Source: Tolypeutes matacus (Eukaryota > Chordata > Mammalia > Cingulata > Chlamyphoridae). Taken from it: DNA of 64,000 nt. The stretch covers positions 7,758,917 to 7,822,916 of the forward strand of contig JAKSZT010004976.1 of assembly GCA_026826555.1 (NCBI GenBank), written 5' to 3'. A model generated the notes under the pieces. That model was not told the origin of the DNA. It saw only the letters and a list, made by a program, of their open reading frames with translations, and did not search any database. The first letter of the stretch is position 1. Every line of letters starts with the position of its first letter. Positions 22,461 through 36,114 of the stretch are shown here, piece after piece. A program made the position numbers and the translations under genes.

Positions 22461-22571
22461 CAAAGGCAGACAAGCAGACATAGAAAAACGCACAGCAAAT
22501 GGACACAGCGAGCACAAACTGCAAAGGGGGGATAAATAAATAAATAAAATAAAATAATTAAAAAAAAAAAA
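22461..22571 (+). mobile_element. 5'-truncated DAS-type SINE
   Basis: It has the 3' body only: 'gacaagcagacatag', 'cacagcaaatggacacag', 'ggggggataaataaataaa', then an A tail. It matches the 3' part of the SINE at 62131. The tRNA-like head is absent. Confidence 0.82.
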
Positions 22572-25480
22572 GAAGGCTCTCTGCTCATGGCAGAAGGTAA
22601 GGCAAGTCATCCGTTCAGCCTGCAGCCAGGGGGAAGAGAAGAGACCACCACGCCTGTCCTGCCTAACTGGGTTCTTATGCAAACCAAAGAGAATGTGCGA
22701 TAAGTTTACCTGAACTTGGAGAAGGCTAATTGGAAGAACGAGCAAGTGTCTTCCTCTTCAACTACAAGTCAATGTCTTTTGGCGAGTATTCTGAACCCAA
22801 GTATATCTATAATGTTATATTAAATTAGTTGCCATTGAAATATGCTCGATTTTATTGAATGCCAGATACCAGAAAACTAGTTTGAAATATCTAGTAAGCC
22901 AGGTGTACACAGGGCTGGCCTTTCCTGAGCACAAACTCTCAAAGTGCAGTAGGTAGGTCCAACCCCAATGTACTCAATTTGCTTTTCAGACATGGTACAA
23001 ACCGAGCCTAGACAAGAGTCAGCACCCACAACCACCTCAAGACACACCTGGAATATCCACGCAGCAGCAACTCATCACCAAAATCCTCCCAAGAAAAAGC
23101 AGTGATGAAAACGAACCCCCGTTGTTTGCACAGAATGTAAACCCTGTGAATTAAAACAGCCTTTACAGCTTATGGGAAATGTTTTCAATTTCAAAGAGTC
23201 CAAAGAATTTGTATCTAGAGGAGAAATCAATAACAGCCTTGCCAACTTTTGATTAGTCGTCATTTAGATTCCCTTAAACAATGGTTTCAACCTCTCTTCT
23301 GATGTTTCTCTATCTAGTCATGCTGTAGCCCTGCACATGGCCAGGCACAGCTGCAAGAACCACTGCAAGGCAGGGGGAAGTCATGTCCTGGCATGTGGTA
23401 GATACACAGAGGGGCTCCCCATCTTACAGGGTGGGTGGGAAGGCCATCAACTAGCAGGGGATCCAGGTAAGGAGAGTGGTCTGGAGGCCACAGATACTCT
23501 TCCCAAAAAGGCCCCCGTGGGGTGTGGGTTCAGGGACGGCTGGCTGAAGCCCTGGTGGCATGGGGCTAGGTAGGAAGTGGCAGGACTCAGTAAGTGACCA
23601 GGGACCAGGGCCAACACCCAGCTCGGAATGGAGGCCCAAGATCAGAGCTGGCCCAAGGGCTGAGAGGCGGAGGCAGGGTCCCAGCTATATAAACTGGGAG
23701 AAATGTCAGTCTAGGGAAGACATGAACAAGGACCAGAGATAAGGAAAATACCAGCCCCAGGCAGACCAAAACAGGAGAGCCAGCCCAAGGCTCGGGTATA
23801 GATGGAGTAATGGGGGACCTGCTTGGACAATACAGACGGGGCAGGGCAAGTCAGGCTGAGGCGTCTCCAAATCCTTAATCCTGCACCTGGACCAGAAGCC
23901 CTGCAGCAGCTCAACCCACCACACAGGCAGCCACTATGATCCAGCTAGGTCTGTTCCCACATTCTTAAAACAGAGTGAGTAGTTTCTAAAGGAAGCGTGG
24001 CATTCTGCTGGGCTTGCTCACCCAATCAAGCTGGAGAGTCTAGTCCCCCACCATGCAGAGCGACCTGGGAAGGTTTTAACAAGAGGGCATTTCTGAGGAT
24101 ATAAGGCCCAGGGAAGGACACTCCTGTCTAAAAATAAAGGTTTTTTAATTGTCATTAGGGGCACACATACAAAGTCAGTACACTACTGAAATGCTTCCTG
24201 AAATGCCAAAAGGACATGCGCTAGGAAGAAAGAGCAATAGGAAGAGAGGCACAAAAAAGGCATCTTTCAAAAAGTGACCTTTGCAAAGATGCCCAGAGGT
24301 CTCGGCAGGACACCAGCCTGGATGGGACGCAAAGGCTGCAGGTCTTTCTCTGCAGCAACCCCTTCTGGCCAACGTGGCAGGAACAGAAAGAAAAATCCAG
24401 GGGCAGGGCAGGGCAGGGAAACGGACAAGTTAAAACAGCAAGCCCATTTGGGGCGATCTAGTAACAGTCAAGACACAAGGGCCTTGCAAGGCCACTCTGC
24501 TGAAATTTGTACCTTGTGGACTGTGCCAAGGAGGGAAGTCTGTATGCGGAAGGCATGGAGTGGACTTCACTGATGAAAGACAGGACTCCAGCAATAGCAC
24601 AGCTATCAGTAAGAGAGGTGCCAGGCGAGCTGGCATAAGGTCTTGACCACTTTATGCCAAGACAGAGCGCCACAGGAGACAAGTATCCAATAAGCTTGCA
24701 GGTCTCAAGTGGGTACATCGGGGGCCTTTATTTCCATTGGGGTCCTGTGTAGATGCAATGATCCCACTGGCACTGTATTTTAAAGGCTGTGAGAGGGGAA
24801 TGACCTAATAGTATGATATTTGTCTCAATTATTAAGGTTTCTTTTCAAATGGCACCTCAGGGCAAGTTCCATGCTGACTTAAGCTCCAAGGGGCCCATGT
24901 TAATGAAAAGCCACCTGAATCACAGGCTGAGGAAGAAAGAGAACTCTTAGAGCAGCAAAGACAGAAGTGTTGATATCCAACCATGAGGCTCAGTTACTAC
25001 TTCATCCTTACTCCATCCCAAATGCACACACAGGGGACTTAGCAAAGTGACATCCTGTGTATACTATAGCCACAAAGGCAATATTCCATCAAAAAGTATT
25101 TGCTGTTGTTTTATGGACCATTCTCATACTAATCTCGATAGGGGCATGGAAAGGTATAAATAAGGTCCCCTGGCTCAAGAAGTTTAGAAAACCAAGACTG
25201 ATAAGCAAAGAAGAAACACTGCCCAATTGGTACCATTGACTGCCAGAATCTGTGTACTCTAATCAGTGGAGAGAGAGGAAAAAAAATAATAACAACCCTG
25301 ATCAACCAGGGAAGATGAAGACAGCTTTGTGGAGGAAGTTGCATTTGAGCTGGTTCTTAAAGACTGGCTAGACCTGGATAAGCAGAATGGCAAGGGAAGG
25401 ACTCGAGGCAACCCAGATTCTCCCAATCTAGAGAGAGGATTATAAACCAGGACTGCTCATAAAAGTTATACCAAATCAAG
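22572..25480. other. Unassigned DNA
   Basis: No gene or repeat recognised across this block. A TATA-like 'ctatataaactggg' lies at about 23685-23698 with GC-rich DNA on either side, but no transcript can be inferred. Open frames are at most about 100 codons and lack domains. Confidence 0.35.
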
Positions 25481-26130
25481 ATTGTTTTTAGTTGCCCTTA
25501 GACTTCCACTTCTGTTCAAGATAGAGGAAGAGGAACCAGATGTTCCCTTCTGCCTGAACCAGAAAAAGATGGCAAACACAAGAAACAACAGTTTTTAGGA
25601 AACTGGACATCAGGCAACAAAGGACAGTGATCCTTGAGATGGGAAACAGTTAAGGTGAGTCCTTGGATTGCCCCAGCCAAGTGCCTTGAGTTTCTAGGCT
25701 GTGGCCTAGAAGGGACCAAGGCTAACCCTGGTGGGCTCCCTGAGTTGAGGGAAAGGAGTTGAGAGTTCTCAGAGCAGAGTAGCAGAGAGAAGACGGCTAC
25801 ACAGAGCGCCTGGGAGATCTATGGAGGGTCTCTTGACCCCCTGAGCATCTGGCAGAGCACTGATCAGCTCGTTTGAATGAGGACACTACCCGAGGCCAGG
25901 GAAAGAACCACCTGAGAGGATTAGAGGTCACAGAGCAGTTCGCACCCAGGGCTGGGGAGAGCACCTGTTCCCAAGAGCCAGATTAGAAACCCTCAATCTA
26001 CAGGGCAGTGGGGAGAGTGCTCCAAAGGTCTTGCTTCAGCAGTGGGGAATAATTAGTCCTAGACTGAGCTCTACTCCAGACTCGCCAAACAAGTCATAAG
26101 AAAATCAAAAGGCTCGAACTGACTCCAGGT
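25481..26130. other. Unassigned, possibly an old L1 5' region
   Basis: A moderately GC-rich block with 'caagatagaggaag', 'aaagatggcaaacac' and a series of 'gggagagtgctcc'-type phrases that loosely recall ancient L1 5' regions. I cannot align it convincingly. Unassigned single-copy DNA is equally likely. Confidence 0.25.
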
Positions 26131-27033
26131 AACTTAAAGTTCAGAACAGTTATAGGAATTCAAAACCACCCAGTACCCAACAAAGTGAGCACTGTCTGGA
26201 ATCTGCACAACGTTCTTCAGCCTTAAAAGGGGAAGAAGAAAATCCAGAGATAACGCAGGTCTGTTCCTCTTGGCCCAGCAGGCCTTCCTGACTGTGCAGG
26301 AAGCCCACGGCAGCAGGCATGCCAGCATTCAGTTAAAACAGGGCACATGTCACTGTAAGCCGCCTTCCTTCAAGGACTGTCATTTGAGAAACAGTAGAGT
26401 GAATCTCATCCTACAGTAGTCAAAGCTGTTGGCAAGCCTTAAATGGGCAGCTGTTCCTAAGACCGATACAACTGAAAAATAATCGAGGGCCCGATTTTTT
26501 CTTTTACATCTTACAGAGTGTATCTTATTGAATAAAATTCTGCTTCATGTGATGTTATTAGAAATTCTGATCTTATAAAAATATAATGACTGATTATTAA
26601 AAGATCTGAGTGAAATTTATGAATTTGGATGACCATATGCGTTGGTTTGCCTAGGACAATCCAGTTTACACCCATTGTTCCCTTCACTCTCAAAAGTGCC
26701 TCCTTAGTTTAGACAATAAATTATAAGTTTGCCCTGTTCATAATGAGATTGAGTAAACTGTGTTCTCAGGACCCATGATCCTCAAGGGCACTGGAAAAAT
26801 GTTCAAAGCCTCAGAAACAAGTAGAACAAGTCATTTGCCTGAATACATCCTAGAATCAAAAATGAAATTAGGATTAAGGTCTAATTAATTGCTGCTTTTA
26901 TAGTGTTGATTTTCTATATAGTTTTCTAGATATTAAAAGGAAAAACAATACACTCACAAATGAAAATGCCCAGCTTCCCCTGTTGCTGACCCCCAGGTGC
27001 CAGATGGCTTATTAAGTCCTTCCAGACTCTTTC

Positions 27034-27071
<38 letters not shown>

Positions 27072-30000
27072 TACAAAGCTCCCCAGGAAAACAAGATTTT
27101 GGTGCCACGTCTATACCTGTATTATAAATTGCATCATGGGTGTATTTAATTTGCACTAATTCAACTACCCAGCACTCGGAAAAAGAAAAAGAAGTGACTC
27201 CAATCCGCCTGGATATTCAGCCCACACATCCTTCTCCTTCAGGGAGCATCTGCCCAGGGCAGTGGGGAGCTCTGGAACCTCTGGTGAGACCCGTGGAGGA
27301 CTCCTCAGCCTTGGCCACAGTCGTGGCCTGAGCCTTCAGGAGGCCAGGTAGATAGGTGGTGAAGGGATGGAGGGGGACAGAGAAACAATGGCCAAAAGAG
27401 AGCGTGGGGAGTGAGGAACCTCATTTATTCAAGACGCAGGGTACTGACAAAGAGGAAGAGCAGCAGGCAGAGTTAACATCACTTACCTCTTTCTGGGACG
27501 TAACTAGTGTGTACCACATAGATTCTCTGTGGAGTGCTGACTCTACAAAACCATGGGCTTCTCGAGGGATTTCCAAGGGTTATTTGGACCATAACCTATT
27601 TCTACCTTACAGGATGACTCTAGAAACTGACCCATGCTTCAGGTGAGAGTTCACCGTTAAGTTAGCATCCCCACGCTTACTACCAAGGTCCCATTAAAAT
27701 CAGGAGATCCAAAATCAATGCCCATGGAAGGATCAGGAAGATAAAGAAAGACACTTGCCGAGGGGGCGAGTGTGAGAATGGGATGGGCATTGGGACTGGA
27801 CAGCAAGTGTTTCTTGGAAAGGAGGCAGCTGCTATTCGGTGCTGACAGCTGCTGCCATTTGGCTAGGGAGGCCCAATGGGGCCAGATTTTTTTATTTGGG
27901 AAGAAAGCCAAAAACCTGAGCATTTCATAACAATGGCAGCCAACTGCTTAGAGGTGTAAAAACAGAAAAGGCAAAGGGGGCTCCAGTTGGCGACCTTGTC
28001 TCCAATTCTACTGATATATTTGTGCTGCCCACAGTCCATAAATGAACAGCTTGGGCATATGCCCTGCCTGATAAAGTCCTCCAAAATAGAACTGAAAACC
28101 AGTCTCCAAAATATTACCTTTAAACTGTTTCTCTTCTACACATAACAGGATAAACAGTAAGCCAGGTGGGCACTGCCCAAGCTACAAGAGTTATGGAGGT
28201 GAAAATACACATTACGCCCAGAGCCCCACAATCCCAGTTTAGTCACAAAGGAATTCAGTCCATATCTAAGGAGATGGCAAGCTCTCCCCTTCCCAGAGAA
28301 ACACAACAGCCAAAGCACAGAGGGAAAACCATGTTCCACCATCAAATGATCAAACACAGCATTGTCAAAAGATGCAGAGACAAAGGATGCTCTACTTTGC
28401 AGGGCAAACCCTGGGCGCTGCTGTGCTCTCCAGGTCAGATCTGGACAGGAGCAGGCCATGGAGGGCTGTGCTGGCTCCAGGAGGACATCCTCCTCTCCCC
28501 GCAGACTTGTGCAAGGATCCAATCTAAGAGTGGAGCCGGTCACGTCAATTACAGACACTCCCTGGAACATGAGGCTAAATGAGATGGACACTGGCCAGGA
28601 AGGAAAATGTTATTTCCAAACTTCAGGATGGCAAGGGGTTTCATTGGTTTCTTTTTTAAGCAGCTTTAAATATGATATCATTTTTGTATAATTATTGAAG
28701 AAGGTTTGTCGATGCCCTTTGAAAGGAAAGCTGGTCTCTTCCAAAAGACCAAAAACATCCATGGGCAAACGGGGATCTTATTTGCTGTGTATATTTCTTT
28801 TTAAAATGTCTTATCCTGTAACAGAGGCTGGGAAGTAGCACACTCACTCTATACATTCCTACATCTTCCTTGCAAAGCCTGTGAAGATCCAAGATCTGGG
28901 AGTCTGAACTAGGAATCTAAACAGTCAGTACTTTTTTCCTGGGGGCAGGTAGGGATGGCTCTAGAATTTCTACATAAGAGGAGTATGGCAATGGCAATTG
29001 GGTGGGAGGGTAGGTGGATTGGGGGTCCTATCTGGAAGCTGTGTTTGCATCGCAAACCCACTGCTTTTACTTATATTACAAGTGTATTCTGAGCAGCTTA
29101 CGGGACTGATGGAGACTACAGGAGGTGGGGGGCTCAATGCTCCCCAGCCACCCCTGGTGCCACTGCGGGGCTACGTGAGAGGAGCTGCCTCTTTGCCCTG
29201 ACAACAGAACTAAAAAAGACTGCCCTCTAAGCCAGTGCTGTTCAAAGTGTGGGCAAAAGACCTCCGCCTGCTCCAGTTACTTGGGCAGGTCCATGGGAAG
29301 GTAAGTAGAGAAAGTGTGTGTTTCAAAATTTTAGTCATTTGACATTACTATGCATTTTTACTATATTGGTCCCTAAAAAGACCAGACATTAAAAAGAAAA
29401 AAAAATTTTTGCCAAAAAAAAATTTACCAAAAAACCCTGGCCCTTCCACACAAGCAGTTAGGGAAAGGTGGGCTAGCTAAGCCTTCCCTCACTCCTCTTG
29501 GCATGTAGACCCAAATGGTAAGATTGAGACTGTCGACTGGTCTGGAAGCAGTGGGAGCAAGCAGGTCAGGGAAGAGGGCAGGGAGGAGGGAAAAGAATAA
29601 CTGTGGCCTCAGGTGATTCTGAAATAGTCTGAAGTCCCCCTAGAGATAACAAGGAAAGGCCCCAGGGAACCGCAAACACTGGAAAGCATCAAATGAGTCT
29701 GTCCTTTTGGAAATGAGGCCATAGGATGGCTGAGCTCTCTGAGTCACACGGGAGCACTAGCTAGCAAGGCCTCCTACAGGTCACCGATTGTTGAGGAATG
29801 TAACTGTGTTATTTGCTGTTTAGTACTGACTAAGGGCCCAGATATTAGAAGGCTGAGAACGGCAAAGACTTTTGTAGAAACATAAAAATCCCAAAGATTA
29901 TGATTTGGCTGTCATTAACCAATCTTTAGTTACCTCAGCAACCTTTTCTAACATCCTCTCTGTCCCAGGCGGTAATGCCCATCTCTCCTAGCCCCTCTCA

Positions 30001-30764
30001 GCTGACTTCAACATCTGGCTGATTCCCTCACTAATCAGTTAAATAAATCTTTGATACCTGCTCACTATATACTGGTATGAGAATTAGGTTTTAACTTTTT
30101 AAAATTATAGTTTGATCATTAATATGAAGACTGTTTTTCCCTTACTGAACTCTCTCTCCCCTTCTGGGCAACATGGATACATCATATTTCCCATAGCAGA
30201 AATATGAAAGTATCAATAAGAACAAAGAGGAGATACCAAAAAATCACTTTTTAAATGAATAATTTCATTTGAGGAAAAATTTTCAATTACATTCCATTAA
30301 AATGAGTAACCAACAAGTCAGGCATCAGTAAAATCACCTTCCTATATATAAAAACATTACATTTTTATAAATTTGTTTCCATAGTAAATGTATTTTCTTG
30401 CTCTCTTGAGAGCAAAACCCTTTTACTACACAATTAATTCCTTTACGGTTTTCCCACAAATACTCCCTAATGAGATGTGGAGAAAGAGAAGCAGATGTAT
30501 AGCAAAGAAATTTCAGTTTACAGTTATGATTTTAATCATTTTAATCTCAAAGTTCTGGACAATTTCTATACATCGATATATCTGTACACACACGCATACA
30601 CATACTCACTTCTTCTTTGTTTTTATAACTTTGTAAAGAGTTCCTAGAGACAATCCCCTTTTATGAGACCTAAAGGCCAGCACACAGTACTTTGGGTTAA
30701 GACATATTTTCTTTGTTCACCAGACTGTCCTTGATAGCAGTTAAGGCCTAGAGGCCTTAGATAG
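26131..30764. other. Unassigned, mostly single-copy-looking DNA
   Basis: No gene was recognised. A possible MER5-like scrap is at about 29232-29300 ('gtgctgttcaaagtgtgg') and a possible MER53-like scrap at about 26645-26675. Frames up to 151 codons (28136-28591, minus) overlap frames on the other strand and have no domain. Confidence 0.35.
27037..27068. repeat. (TC)16 microsatellite
   Basis: An uninterrupted TC dinucleotide run of 32 bases. Confidence 0.97.
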
Positions 30765-30955
30765 GTACTGTCCAACATAAATATAATGCAAGCCACAAAT
30801 AAGAAACACATAGGCAAGTTTAAGTTTTCCAGTAGCCACATTAAAGAGGTGAAATACAGCATAAATCAATATAAAAAGTTATTAATAAGATATTTTACCT
30901 TCCTTTTTTATACTAAGTTTTGAAAATCTAGTAGTACTGAATACCCACAACACAT
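30765..30955. mobile_element. MER3-like / related hAT-type element
   Basis: 'gataggtactgtccaacat', then 'ttccagtagccacattaaa', then 'aagatattttacc', then 'cacaacacatctcaaa' follows the order of a common non-autonomous hAT element with 'ctgtccaata' ends. The exact subfamily is uncertain. Confidence 0.55.
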
Positions 30956-30959
30956 CTCA

Positions 30960-31689
30960 AATGCCCCTCTGTCCCCAAGCCCCTGTCCACCCTCAGTGTG
31001 GCTGGACCATACAGCCCCCAACCCTGGCCATTCACCATATCCAGCTGGCCCTGTCAAAGTGTCCCTGACACTACCACCTCACAGACACACTCAAGGCCTG
31101 CAGGTCAGCGATATGGGTGCTGGGGTGAAGTCTGGGCTGCGGTACTCTGGGAAGCTCTGCCCCTCCTCTGGCCAGGCTGGACATCAGCTTCCTGAGGACT
31201 AGGAGGCTGTGAGGAGGCACCCTGGTGGAGCTCTGAGAAGATGGAACCCTCAACTCCCTTTCTGGCCAGGTCCACTCCACAGCCAGGTCCCCTATATCCT
31301 TCTCTTCAGCTGATCTAAGAAAGAACAGCAAAGGCATTAAAACGTGTGTGTGCACATGCATGTGTGTCATCACACATTGTAAGATCTTCTATGGTAAAGT
31401 CTACTTGTCTAGAGAGAAATATATAGAGAGAGGACAGAGGACAATGAGTGTCCAATCAGTATTACACATGATACTTGAGGACGTCTTCTTGTGAGCAGCC
31501 ACTGGTTCACCTTAAGAGAACAATTAACCTTTCATGCAACCAGGCCATAATTTGGGTCCTGGTGCCACTGACTGAACAGTACACTATGGTCACAACTGTT
31601 GGCAAGTTTCCAAGTTATCCAAGGCACTGGTATATTTGGTTAAGACCAGATGTATTTATGAGGAAGCAATCAAGACACAGAAATTTCAA
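30960..31689. other. Unassigned DNA
   Basis: A GC-rich start (30970-31300) is followed by a short GT/CA-rich stretch (31345-31378). No gene was recognised. Confidence 0.35.
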
Positions 31690-32685
31690 GAAATAATTCT
31701 TAGATATGACACCAAAAGCACGTGACAAAAGAAATAATAGATTCAACTTCATCAAAATTTAAAACTTTTGGGTAAAAGACATTGACAAAATGAGAAGACA
31801 ACCTACAGAATGGGAGAAAACAGTGGCAAACTCATATATATCAGATCAGATATGGGCTTAATCTCCAAAATATATAAAGAACTTTTTATAACCCAACAAC
31901 AAAAAGACAAACAATCCAGTTTAAAAATGGGCAAAGGACTTGGAAAGGCATTTTTCCAAAAAGGATATAAAAATGGCCAATAAGCATATGAAAAGATGCT
32001 CAATATCATCAGCCATTAGGGAAATGCAAATCAAAACTACAATGAGATACCAATTCACACCCACAAGGATGGCTATTATTTAAAAAATGGAAAATGACAA
32101 GTGTTGGGGAGGATGTGGAGAAATTGGAACTCTTGTGCACTGCTGGTGGGAATGCAAAATGGAGCAGCCACCGTGGACAGCAATATGGCAGTTCCTAAAC
32201 AAGTTAAATATAGAACTACAATGTAAACCAGCAACTCTACTCCTAGGTATATACCCAAAGAAAATGAAAATAGTGTCAAACAGATAATTGTACACTACTG
32301 TTCATAGAAGCATTATTCACAAAAGCCAAAAGGGAGAAATAAATCAGATATCCATCAATAAACGAATGGATAAACAAGACGTGGTACATATACACAGTGT
32401 ATATTCAGCCATGAGAAAGAAGTTCTGAGACATGCAGCAAAATGGAGAGCCTGGAAAACATGTGCTCAGTGAAGTAAGCAAGGCACCTAGGGACAAATAT
32501 TGTATGTTCTCCCTTTATGAGATATTAGCAGATGATAGTCTATTAGCAAACAGAATTAGCAAATTTGCAGAGACAAAGTAGATTAGAGGTTACCAGAGGA
32601 TGGAGGGAGGTGGGGAGGGGGAGTTTCTGCTTGGTGGGTATAGAGTACTTGTAAATAAACCTTAGTTTAAAATAGAAAGACATCT
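31690..32685 (+). mobile_element. L1 LINE, 5'-truncated (ORF2 C-terminus and 3' UTR)
   Basis: It starts in the 3' part of ORF2 ('aaattttaaaacttttggg' region), passes through 'atgggagaaaacagtgg', 'aaagatgctcaatatcat' and 'gatggctattattt', and reaches a degenerate 3' end. The frame at 32087-32287 keeps the cysteine-rich block [18 protein letters not shown] of the ORF2 C-terminus and the 'LLLGIYPK' stretch. Other parts are frameshifted. No clear A tail is present. Confidence 0.8.
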
Positions 32686-35600
32686 ATTCTAACGCATTCC
32701 AGAGTTACTTTACTTAGACAACACCTACATGTGATTTTAAATAGCTAAAGAGGTTGTTTAAACCAAAGAACTTGCACAGAGACAAGTAGGTGTCTGGCTT
32801 TTCCCTCATCTATTAGTGCTTTATCCAGTAAGATTCTTTTTGAATATAACTGAAATGTCAGGGCGCAGCTAAGGAGGTAGTAATCATCTGAACTCTGCAT
32901 ATCCCTCTCAATTAATGGCTTAAAGGTGATGGATATCCAGGTGAAAACTGGCAAGCTATACAGACAGAAGGAACCAGCATGACGCCAGCCAAGTGCAGTG
33001 CCTTCCTTCACTGTTTTGTTTTGTTTTGCCTGTCAGTGCACTGGGTCTCCATGGAGGTCACCTGATAGGTATAAGGCCAATACTCAAAAATGCTTCACCT
33101 GCTGAATTCTGAAACATTCAATTAAAATATGTAAATGTACCACTAAAGGGATTAAAAAGAACTTAATTATGAAGACAGCACTTCCTTTCAGAGGCTTAAA
33201 TACCAGGACTGGGCTAATTACAGAGTGCAAGGTACATTGCTTCCTTGGGTATAATTCACACAAATTGTTTTTCTGCCTAGAAATGCACTCCACTTGATCT
33301 GCCTCAGAGAACAGGAGTAAAAGGTCATTTTCTGTGGGTTTTTTTCCCCCACAAGATTAGCTATTAATCTAGCTCCTTGGAAGCAACTTCCTATGTAGTT
33401 GTCAAAGCATCACATCTCACTTTTTAAAGGTAGTGGTTCCTCCACCATGAAGAAGGCCCGATGCTCCTTTTCCAAAGTCAATGAGTAAACCCTGAATTGC
33501 CCAAACTCAGGAGCAATCCTACCCAGCTGCCAGGTTACATGTTTATTTGGAAATTAAAGAAGGATGATTCTAATTGCAAAACACATTACTAAAATAAATA
33601 AATAAATCAAAGACTTACTATGAGAAGAAAATCTAAAGCAAAAGCAAAGATTTCATTTTTATTTTTTGCCTTCCAACTCCAATGATGCACTTCATTCATT
33701 AAGTCCTTTTAAAGAGATCTTTCCAGGTACTAAACAATAGCAATGCCCCCAGATAACCCTCGGTGAAGGAAGGCAAATGGCCAGCAATGACTGCCTCTCC
33801 GAGCAGAATTACCTTGATTTTGCCCCTGACACTGAGAGAAAGAGTTCCAAACTTCTGGTTGGCAATGACTGCAGTAGTTCCCCACTCTGGACTAATGACT
33901 TAAATCTTTAGCATCTAGCTACAACTGCTGCTAAGCAGCTAACTTAGCCTTTATCCTCTCATCCAAGTCTAAGGGGAAAAAAAAAAAAAAAGCACCGAAG
34001 AAAACCACATACATTACGCCAGGATGGTCTTAGCTAAAGCTTGATCAGTCATGGTTCCGCCAACGCAGACAGCCAAGGAGAAAACGGAGCACATGAGAAG
34101 GGTCCAAATGGCTATGTATTCAGAAGGGCACAGGCTCAAAAACCAGCAAATGAGCTTAGAATACATTTGGCTACAAGAGCAAAATCTTCCATTTTGAGAA
34201 CATATTTGAGATGCCAATAGTGTTTCTGTCTTTTGGCATTTTGTCTTTATCTCCACACTCATTCTTGTAAGTGCTGTTAGAGAGATGCTTATTCTGAAAC
34301 CCTCTGGAATGAAAGTGAATAAAAGGCTCTCCAAACATTTATCATGTAACAGATTATAATGACTATAGGCAAACTTCTCCAAGCAACAATAAGGTTAGAT
34401 ATTAGCTGTAAGCAAAATGAGCAACTCTAAGGGATACTTTAAACCAATCAGAAATGAATCCTGTTGCTATTCAGAATGAAGTCATTTCATGTATTTTACC
34501 TGTTAGGTGTACAAATCAGCCATCTGAAAGGTTAAAAGGAGAGCCAAAACAAGAACACAGATCACCACCACATCTAGATATGTTAAAAAAATCACCCAAT
34601 GAGCCAGTCAGTGGACATATGTTTGAAGCCCACTATGTCCCAGGCACTGGGCCAAGCCAAATGCTGATCCATAAGTGTCCACGTGTCAGGCATGTGCTCT
34701 GCGCTGCTCCATCCTACCTCATCTGGACACTGCAAGGCCGGGGGACGCCTCCAGAGCATCTAGCTCTTGAAGGCAACAGAGCCCAGGGCCCTGGAGGTGT
34801 CACCCTCTTCTCTAACAGTCAGACCTGTTCAGACCGCAGGTGATAAAGAAAGGTATCAAGACTTAAGGATAAAAGCTATCATTTAAAAGGTCTAAAAAGT
34901 TTAAAGAATATTGCCAGGGTCTAGCAAATGACAATGAATTATTAGCAACTAATCTATTTTAAAGACTATTTGCATTGTTTTATGTTGTTTTTTTTGTTTT
35001 GTTTTGTTTTGTTTTTAAAACAGGTATTCGCTTTATGCTTCCCACATCAGGGTGTTAGTACATTTCATTTATCAGGAGTTCATCAAATCATGCCTGTTAG
35101 GTAGAATATTCTCTCTCTGGCCCACATGCCCACAACATAGGCAATGCTGCATCCTCATGCAAGGCTCCAGGCAGGAGACAAGATCTCCGGATGTGTAGGA
35201 TGGAATCCCTGCCAGCACCCCTCACAGACAACTCCTCTCCGGGCTCATGATCCCTGAGAGAAAATCCACAGCCCATGAGTCATTTTGTGAATGAATGAGA
35301 AAAACAATTAACTTGTGCTTTACTGATGTATTGATCATTGTTAGGAATATTCCAGAAAACACTGCAAGAAAACAGAAGCTTTTCCACTCCACAGCATTAG
35401 TCACTGTTTTAATGCCACCTTTCATCTGTATAGTGGTTGTCCACAAAGTAATTTTGCAGCCCGAGTCTCCACACAGCCCTAAACTATGAAAGGTCTGCCT
35501 TCTTCCTGTGCCCCTTTGCTCCAAGTCTCCTATTTACCATCATGCTCCCCAGAACTCCAGCCTAAGTCTGTCTTCATCTCATCCATCACTTCCATTCACT

Positions 35601-36114
35601 CAAAGTCCACCACAGCCCTGGCTTCTGCCCCCACCACTCTACCAAAAGTCCTTCATAAAAGGTCATCACTATTTGCACAGGAGAATTCTCTGGAAGGATA
35701 CATGAGAAATTTATTTTTTATAATTCTGTTCTGTTTGAGTTTTCTAAGCAAGGGCAGGTTGCTTTTATTATTTTTTTTTTTTTAATGTATCAACAGAGGT
35801 TTATCAAAGATGGGCAAATGAGCCACCTTTTCCTTCTTTAAATATTTATGTTTTAAAAAGCACACCTAAGAAATGTTCTTTTTAAGAATAAATAAATAGT
35901 AAATTTACAGTGGCAAAACCCTGGCAGATACCCCCTTGACGTGATCAAGGACAGCATCACAGTAGTAAGACACACTGCATCATGTGCATTCCAACACGAA
36001 GCACCGAGGAGGACACAGCAGCGTTTCTGTGGTCTTCCTGCAGAGATGCATAAGCTAAATCCTGAGGAGACAAATCCAGATTCTCGAAAATAACTAGCCA
36101 ATGCTCTTCAGAAA
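32686..36114. other. Unassigned DNA, includes a 122-codon minus frame
   Basis: About 33050-33320 is AT-rich and looks single-copy. The minus frame 34382-34014 (122 codons) has two hydrophobic stretches near its C-terminus but no family I recognise. A phrase at about 34630-34660 ('cactatgtcccaggcactgg') recalls old LINE/MIR tails. See findings for the first two. Confidence 0.35.
34987..35016. repeat. (TTTTG)n simple repeat
   Basis: A T run followed by four TTTTG-type units ending in TTTTT. Confidence 0.9.

Noticed and set aside
22304..22745. Minus frames of 77-109 codons with hydrophobic, cysteine-rich products
   Set aside because: They read antisense through a SINE tail and A run. The apparent signal peptide is repeat-derived.
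23685..23698. TATA-like 'ctatataaactggg' as a promoter
   Set aside because: There is no nearby coding frame, CpG island or transcript landmark to support it.
28136..28591. 151-codon minus frame
   Set aside because: It overlaps plus frames of 138 and 109 codons, has no domain, and lacks splice or promoter context.
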